Positions 20,800-25,144 of a stretch of DNA of 25,144 nt are shown here, piece after piece. Source of the DNA: a virus; the IMG/VR virus record IMGVR_UViG_3300017598_000680, positions 1 through 25,144 of that record; one strand, given 5' to 3'. The notes below the pieces were generated by a model. That model was not told the origin of the DNA. It was given only the letters and a program-made list of their open reading frames with translations, and searched no databases. Positions within the stretch are counted from its first letter, which is position 1. The number at the start of each line of letters is the position of its first letter. Position numbers and translations under genes: made by a program.

Positions 20800-23589
20800 C
20801 TAAAATGCAGAAATATCAATGCCTTTCTTTGCCATCTCAGGCAAAGAGAGCTTGATTACAGAACGTGACAGCGTCATTTCCTTGTCTATTACCGTGCCAC
20901 AATAGTACGGTTCACTCCGCAGCAGCAGCAACCATTGTTTTGCTGAGGCTACAGGTTTTCTTTCTCTGATAGAAGTTATATAGTTTTGCAGATGGGCGAA
21001 CACGGGGGGCACATCCAGATACAGAAACCCATCTACTTTCTTGAGATGTCTGCCATTGATACTGCTCAGTACAGAGCCGTCCCTTATCAGCATCACCAAC
21101 TCCCCAAGCCGATCAAAAAACATATCTATTTCAGTGCTGTATCCAGAGATTTCCACCTCAGCTTGAACATCTGCGATTCGATTCATAAAAGCTTGACGCA
21201 TGTTGGCAATCTCTGGCTGCAGATTGAGCTTCAGTTCATTGGTAAGTACAAGATCCAAATAATCTAGCCCGGTGCCTATAACCTGTCTCACGTAGTTCTG
21301 CCGTATGGAATATGTTTTCGGCACCACTTTTTTCCAACTGTCCATGCGGCCTTTTACCCACTCTTCCCTAATCCCCATTGCCCCAATCATCAGGACTTTT
21401 GCCAGTTTAATTAAATCCTCAGGATGCTCCTGCAGGTACTCCATGTGGTCAGCCCTTGTCTGGATAGAAGGTTCTGCCATCATGACCTTGTACGCTCTGT
21501 CAACAAGTGCTGGAAGCTCCATAGCATGTTCTGACAAGACACATACAGGAGAAGTCAGGTAATAATAATCCACCACAGCTCCGAACTTGTGAATCTTGGA
21601 CCCCTCTCCGCTACCTGCAAGCCTACCTCGGGCCTCTGGAGAGTTGTTGAAAGACTTCTTCAACATTTCCCCGATCTGCCCATAACGATTGCGCCTGGCC
21701 ATACTGGCTTTGTTATACTCATCCAATACCCTTGGGACTGTCGTGGTGGAGCATAGCGTTTGAATCAGGGCGAAATCAGTAATGGAGGTTAAAGTTGGAG
21801 GAGCATAAGTCTCATAGTCAACACCGTTCAGAAGACAAAATACACTGGCTGTTCGTGTCTTGCCTGACCCACGCCCTCCCCATAAACTCAGCAAAGGAAA
21901 CTGAGAATAGAGCCCCATCAGGTGGGATTTCAGGTGGCAAGCTACTACCCAACCCAGTATGGGGGCTATTACTTCCGGGAGGTTAAGTTCAAACAGGTGC
22001 CTAAGCGCAGTCTCTACTGATTTATCAGCAACCTCTGGAGCATAGACAGTCTTGAATTCCGGCATGGCCGCATGTTTTGCATTGACCGATGATTCCAGAA
22101 TATGGGTATCCCGAACAAGAAACTTATTCATGCTCATGTTTTGTTCTACCCAGGTATAGCGCGGCTTATTATTTATCACATCTCTATGTAGCCCCAGTGA
22201 ACCTACCACCTCCTGTTGATCCAACTTATCCAGGTCCCTAAGTACAAAATGCTTTATGTTCTGTATGTCGTTGTCTGTTGCTGTAACTTTAAGGTTCCCC
22301 ATCCCTTCAACAGCTTTAACCAGATTGCCTCTGGAAGACCAACAAGCCTCGCCTAATCTGATAACTCCCAGGAATTCGTGGTTGACTTCTACTCTGGCAA
22401 TTATCAGGGCACGTTTCGTTTCTTTTTTCTCTGCGTCGGTAACAAGCACAGAACCTGTAGGGTTTATCAAAAACGATGTCAGTCGTCTTTCCTCTCGCTC
22501 ATTCTGAGCGTAATATCCATCAGGTTTTTCTACTACATCGTACTCGTCTTTAATAGTGGACGTATGTTCAAGCTGGCAGCCTTGGCACGGTGAATTTGAT
22601 AGGATAGACCGCATAGCTGGGCAGGCAAACTGCATGTCAGCTCTGGTCTGATGGTATGCAAGCTGTGCTCTAAGGTGGTTTCTGCGGGAAGAGAAGTTTG
22701 GGTAAGCTGAGCTGTTAAGGTTTGTTGCTGCGCGGTCTATATAAGTAGTCTGGATATTTACCGGGGTGCCACTCCTGGCTAAATAAATGCTGAGTTGCAT
22801 AGCAGCCTGATTGAAAGTGGAGGCTTGTTTGACAGACCCGGATACTATGTCCTCCACACACTGCGGGGCTTGCAATTGAAACTGGGCCAGGTGCACATCG
22901 GCTATGCAAGAGTCTCTACGCTTCCTGTTCTCATGCTTCACAAACTCTTGCGCCCAGCTAAAATGCCCAGCTATCGTGGGATTGAGATTAGGCGGGGGCT
23001 GCATACTGGCAAAAAGCACCCCAGTCCTGGGCTGCCCGGCCAGCTGTTTGTAAACCTCCTTGGTCATGGCTCGCACTTCGTCAGCAAACACTCTGACTTT
23101 GTACTTACCGTCATCCCGCTTTACATCAGCTAAGCGACATAAGTTTCCCTTGCCGCCGCTGTACGGCTGAAAGTCCAAGCCTGGGACATACAGACGCATA
23201 GCCATGGCCCGGAGCAGCCTGGGTAGCTGCTTCTGGGGCCTGCCATTACTGTATAGTTTGTTATGTAGGTAAAAATGAAAGCCTTTAGCCCCTGAAATAT
23301 ACACTTCGTAGGCTGAGGGCGGCACCCCAGCTGCATCCAAATGGGCAAGAAAGAGTCTGGCAGACTCTATGGATTCTGTCAGATCGCTAGAATCTATGTC
23401 TGCGTAAAAATGTCCTCGATAGGCAACTGAATCGGGGTCCGTATCATCGTCTATGACCTTATCCAAGGCCAGAAAGCTGACGCGAACAGCCCCCTTCTTC
23501 TTCAGCTCTTTGTGCACATTGTCAGTATCTTCCGCCAGTTCCCATTTAGACCTCTCAGAGGTTTGGTAATATCTGTAGAACTGGCGCAT
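20800..23589 (-). CDS. Primase-ATPase (helicase) fusion, AEP type
   Basis: This is a 929-residue replication protein; ATG 23589 follows GAGGAG by seven bases, which decides against the upstream TTG at 23604. The N-terminal part is an archaeo-eukaryotic primase: Y-A-D64-I-D66 (metal-binding D-x-D), S99-G-A-K-G-F-H105 (nucleotide-binding S-G-x-K-G-x-H), and a later LCRLADVKRDD segment. Cys 323, 335, 338 and His 342 form a likely zinc site. The C-terminal half has a P-loop G571-G-R-G-S-G-K577-T578 and a Walker B-like V-L-D623-E624-Y, with LPALVDRAYKVM beyond. This is the common phage/plasmid layout of a primase joined to an AAA+-like helicase or helicase loader. It should initiate DNA synthesis with the polymerase; whether it unwinds DNA itself or the SNF2-like protein assists is not decidable here. 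Confidence 0.88.
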   Translation of the reverse strand: MRQFYRYYQTSERSKWELAEDTDNVHKELKKKGAVRVSFLALDKVIDDDTDPDSVAYRGHFYADIDSSDLTESIESARLFLAHLDAAGVPPSAYEVYISGAKGFHFYLHNKLYSNGRPQKQLPRLLRAMAMRLYVPGLDFQPYSGGKGNLCRLADVKRDDGKYKVRVFADEVRAMTKEVYKQLAGQPRTGVLFASMQPPPNLNPTIAGHFSWAQEFVKHENRKRRDSCIADVHLAQFQLQAPQCVEDIVSGSVKQASTFNQAAMQLSIYLARSGTPVNIQTTYIDRAATNLNSSAYPNFSSRRNHLRAQLAYHQTRADMQFACPAMRSILSNSPCQGCQLEHTSTIKDEYDVVEKPDGYYAQNEREERRLTSFLINPTGSVLVTDAEKKETKRALIIARVEVNHEFLGVIRLGEACWSSRGNLVKAVEGMGNLKVTATDNDIQNIKHFVLRDLDKLDQQEVVGSLGLHRDVINNKPRYTWVEQNMSMNKFLVRDTHILESSVNAKHAAMPEFKTVYAPEVADKSVETALRHLFELNLPEVIAPILGWVVACHLKSHLMGLYSQFPLLSLWGGRGSGKTRTASVFCLLNGVDYETYAPPTLTSITDFALIQTLCSTTTVPRVLDEYNKASMARRNRYGQIGEMLKKSFNNSPEARGRLAGSGEGSKIHKFGAVVDYYYLTSPVCVLSEHAMELPALVDRAYKVMMAEPSIQTRADHMEYLQEHPEDLIKLAKVLMIGAMGIREEWVKGRMDSWKKVVPKTYSIRQNYVRQVIGTGLDYLDLVLTNELKLNLQPEIANMRQAFMNRIADVQAEVEISGYSTEIDMFFDRLGELVMLIRDGSVLSSINGRHLKKVDGFLYLDVPPVFAHLQNYITSIRERKPVASAKQWLLLLRSEPYYCGTVIDKEMTLSRSVIKLSLPEMAKKGIDISAF

Positions 23590-23590
23590 T

Positions 23591-24055
23591 TCATTGCTCC
23601 TCAATTGTCGTTATAAAGAGGGCATACGCCTCTTCCGGAGTCAGTCCCTGTGAAAGACACAAAGTAGTGATATCAAGAAATTTCCCCTCTTTCCAGAAGC
23701 CAGCCTTACCGCCGGGGAGAATTCTCAGTGGGTTGCCGGTAAACCTTATCAGCCCCTCTGTAAGAGGGAGACCCACTCGTGTTTTCGTGTCTAGCAAAAG
23801 GAATTTGTAACCCGCATAGACCATAAGGTTACCTGCTGCGGCCTGTCTAGTGCAAGGAGGATATCCATCCAGTGCCCAACCTCCTAAGTCTGGCCCAAGT
23901 CTGCGAAGATGAAAGGTGTGCAGCCAGTGTACTTGAAACAGGTTCCAAAAGAACAAGTCTGTGGACAACCTGTGCAAAGCCTCTTTAGAGTAGGTGTATA
24001 ACTCTTTTGATTTTTCGGTAGGCAGCAGCCTTTCTCCTGAAGCCAGTGTAAGCAT
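23591..24055 (-). CDS. Hypothetical protein (154 aa)
   Basis: I do not recognise this family. The 154-residue product starts at ATG 24055, with AGGGGAAAA ~12 bases upstream, and ends just before the primase ATG, so the two are probably cotranslated. It is rich in Leu, Trp, Tyr and Gly, with FFWNLFQVHWLHTFHLRRLG (~35-54), GGWALDGYPPCTRQAAAGN (~58-76), a strand block YKFLLLDTKT and a helical end with LTPEEAYALFITTIEEQ. No catalytic motif, signal peptide or clear transmembrane segment is seen. Tight coupling to the primase suggests a replication accessory. Confidence 0.65.
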   Translation of the reverse strand: MLTLASGERLLPTEKSKELYTYSKEALHRLSTDLFFWNLFQVHWLHTFHLRRLGPDLGGWALDGYPPCTRQAAAGNLMVYAGYKFLLLDTKTRVGLPLTEGLIRFTGNPLRILPGGKAGFWKEGKFLDITTLCLSQGLTPEEAYALFITTIEEQ

Positions 24056-24108
24056 CAGTCAAGTTTTCCCCTGCTAAATTAACTGGTATAGAGTCACTTA
24101 AAATATAC

Positions 24109-24201
24109 TTACATATCTCCGGGTTTAATAATGTTGCCGTTTTTATCCTTAAATTGTTTAGGGTGCCCACCACTTCCTTTTACCGCTGCCTTATTTAACA
24201 T
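24109..24201 (-). CDS. Possible tiny protein (30 aa)
   Basis: A 30-codon frame from ATG 24201 to TAA 24109-24111 follows a good GAGGATTAAAGC ribosome site and fills most of the gap between two genes. The product MLNKAAVKGSGGHPKQFKDK continues NGNIIKPGDM. The K-D-K-N-G-N-x-I-x-x-G-D pattern resembles the opening of YopX-like phage domains, but the frame stops straight after. It may be a real microprotein or the remnant of a truncated gene. Confidence 0.4.
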   Translation of the reverse strand: MLNKAAVKGSGGHPKQFKDKNGNIIKPGDM

Positions 24202-24204
24202 GCT

Positions 24205-24618
24205 TTAATCCTCTTGCCGACATTTTTCAATGGCTTGCTTTCTGAACTCTTCTTCCTCATCTGCATACCAACTGCCAGGAGCATGACCGTTATCAGAGAG
24301 AAACTGTATTACGCTGTACCGAGTCTCAGAATCAAATGTTTCTCTGAACATCTCCAAGGACAGTTTTTCAGCCTTCTTTCCTCCAACCCCACTGAACATG
24401 AAGCAGCTCTCTATGGCCTCTGTATATTCATGTCTCATAGCATTGCGCATTAACTGCAGCCCGTCAAAAAAGTCTTTTTTGCCTACGTATTCATGACACA
24501 TACGGTTCCCAAAATTTGCTAGTGCAGTGCAGATGCTCATAGCATCGCTCCATTGCCTGGCTACTGCTACTACACGTTCCTCAGCCTCTTTTATATAGTC
24601 ATGTTCTTTTGTTTTCAC
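24205..24618 (-). CDS. Hypothetical helical protein (137 aa)
   Basis: The start is GTG 24618 behind TTAGGAG, two bases after the helicase stop. The 137-residue acidic protein is predicted mostly helical: VVAVARQWSDAMSICTALA, a central block MCHEYVGKKDFFDG, NAMRHEYTEAIESCF, and an acidic C-terminus (ADEEEEFRKQAIEKC). It has four scattered Cys but no clear metal site. No family is recognised. Position between helicase and primase suggests a replication or early-phase role. Confidence 0.65.
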   Translation of the reverse strand: MKTKEHDYIKEAEERVVAVARQWSDAMSICTALANFGNRMCHEYVGKKDFFDGLQLMRNAMRHEYTEAIESCFMFSGVGGKKAEKLSLEMFRETFDSETRYSVIQFLSDNGHAPGSWYADEEEEFRKQAIEKCRQED

Positions 24619-24620
24619 TG

Positions 24621-25144
24621 TTATCTCCTAATCATGAGTTCATCAAGCAGAGTAGACTTATCCATATTGGCCTGCTGTATCTGTTTTGTTCTGTTGAGTA
24701 GACTGGGTATCCGCTTCTCCCACAGGGTCCCCATAGCCTGTAGCAGGTAAGCATCCACCTGCTTCTCTTTACCTACCATAGCCACTCTGCTCATGGCTTG
24801 ATCCAGATGCCCGTAGGTTTCTGGTGTCTCTGCGAAGATTGTCACAGAAGAAACGTGACCCAGAGTCAATCCCACTCCCCCGGCTAACGTCGAACAAACA
24901 AGAATTCTGTAAGAACCGTCAACCCCACTGGTGAACTTGTCTACAGCGGCTTGATTCTGAGTCTTGGTGTTTTGGCCATAAAGCAAAACAGCCCCGTACT
25001 TGTCCTTGAGGGCGGCATAGAGAGTTTTACAGCTCTGGTTGTAGTGACTGAAAACTACAATCCTCTCATCATCTGGATACTCAGCTATCAGCTCCCGTAC
25101 CATGTTGATCACGGAATTCTCTTTAACCGAGCCCCCGTACTCCT
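24621..25144 (-). CDS. SNF2-type helicase/ATPase, C-terminal lobe (5' partial)
   Basis: The frame is open to the right edge of the window, so only the C-terminal ~174 residues are seen; the start and the DEAH-type ATP-binding lobe lie outside. Visible helicase-C motifs are IVVFSHYN (motif IV region), YGQNTK, ILVCSTLAGGVGLTLGHVSS (motif V), and a motif VI-like QAMSRVAMVGKEKQVDAY. These place it in the SNF2/RapA-like superfamily 2 group common in phage replication modules, where such proteins remodel or unwind branched DNA. The second Arg of motif VI (R-x-G-Q) is replaced by Met. The gene heads the visible part of the minus block and is followed after two bases by the 24205-24618 gene. Confidence 0.8.
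   Translation of the reverse strand, partial: EYGGSVKENSVINMVRELIAEYPDDERIVVFSHYNQSCKTLYAALKDKYGAVLLYGQNTKTQNQAAVDKFTSGVDGSYRILVCSTLAGGVGLTLGHVSSVTIFAETPETYGHLDQAMSRVAMVGKEKQVDAYLLQAMGTLWEKRIPSLLNRTKQIQQANMDKSTLLDELMIRR

Noticed and set aside
23985-24173. Minus-strand frame of 62 codons overlapping the 154-residue gene and the tiny 30-codon frame
   Set aside because: Its start has no ribosome site and it overlaps a longer, better-supported gene out of frame; a frameshift joining it to the tiny frame produced no recognisable domain.
1-25144. CRISPR arrays, tRNA genes, insertion sequences
   Set aside because: No regularly spaced repeats, cloverleaf-like segments, transposase motifs or terminal inverted repeats with target duplications were found by eye.

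Overview
This window reads as the genome of a tailed double-stranded DNA bacteriophage. There are no rRNA, tRNA, host housekeeping, IS or CRISPR features. Nearly every base is coding, genes overlap by 1-8 bases (TAATG, ATGA, GTGA junctions), and the recognisable products are virion-tail and phage DNA-replication proteins. A tail tube, a tail-terminator-like protein and gp10-like and stopper-like connectors are present and no contractile sheath is visible, so a siphovirus is the best guess. Base composition and Shine-Dalgarno sites suggest a Gram-negative host, but I cannot name the host or the phage genus from sequence alone.

The window has two convergent blocks. Block 1 (bases 1-8701, + strand) is structural: the end of a large beta-rich virion protein (open at the left edge), a distal-tail-like protein, a fibre/appendage protein with two fibronectin-like modules, a stopper-like connector, an HK97-gp10-like protein, a tail-terminator-like protein, the tail tube protein (carrying a third copy of the fibronectin-like module) and a 367-residue virion protein with a nested repeat domain. 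The order is unusual: tip/fibre-like genes precede the connector-terminator-tube genes, and no tape measure follows the tube. A strong terminator at 8723-8746 closes the block.

Block 2 (8751-25144, - strand, read right to left) is DNA metabolism: an SNF2-type helicase (open at the right edge), two unknown proteins, a primase-ATPase fusion, a zinc-knuckle protein, a proline/alanine-rich protein behind its own predicted promoter, two small proteins, a 1204-residue family A DNA polymerase with a fused 5' nuclease, an N4 gp49-like protein, a DnaQ-like exonuclease, a MerR-like DNA-binding protein, a RecU-like resolvase, SbcD/Mre11, three small proteins including a membrane protein, SbcC/Rad50, a zinc-knuckle protein, dCMP deaminase and a 45-residue basic Cys protein too short for ordinary ORF calling.

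Together block 2 supplies priming, unwinding, polymerisation with primer removal, end processing and recombination (SbcC/SbcD with a resolvase, analogous in role to T4 gp46/gp47/gp49), and nucleotide supply (dCMP to dUMP). The most interesting points are the nested domain duplication in the 367-residue virion protein, one surface module shared by the tail tube and an appendage protein, the unusual polymerase (extra ~210-residue insert and altered residues in Exo II, motif B and motif C), the SbcC/SbcD pair split by three small genes, and an internal promoter whose spacer is an inverted repeat and whose transcript would begin with a stem-loop.
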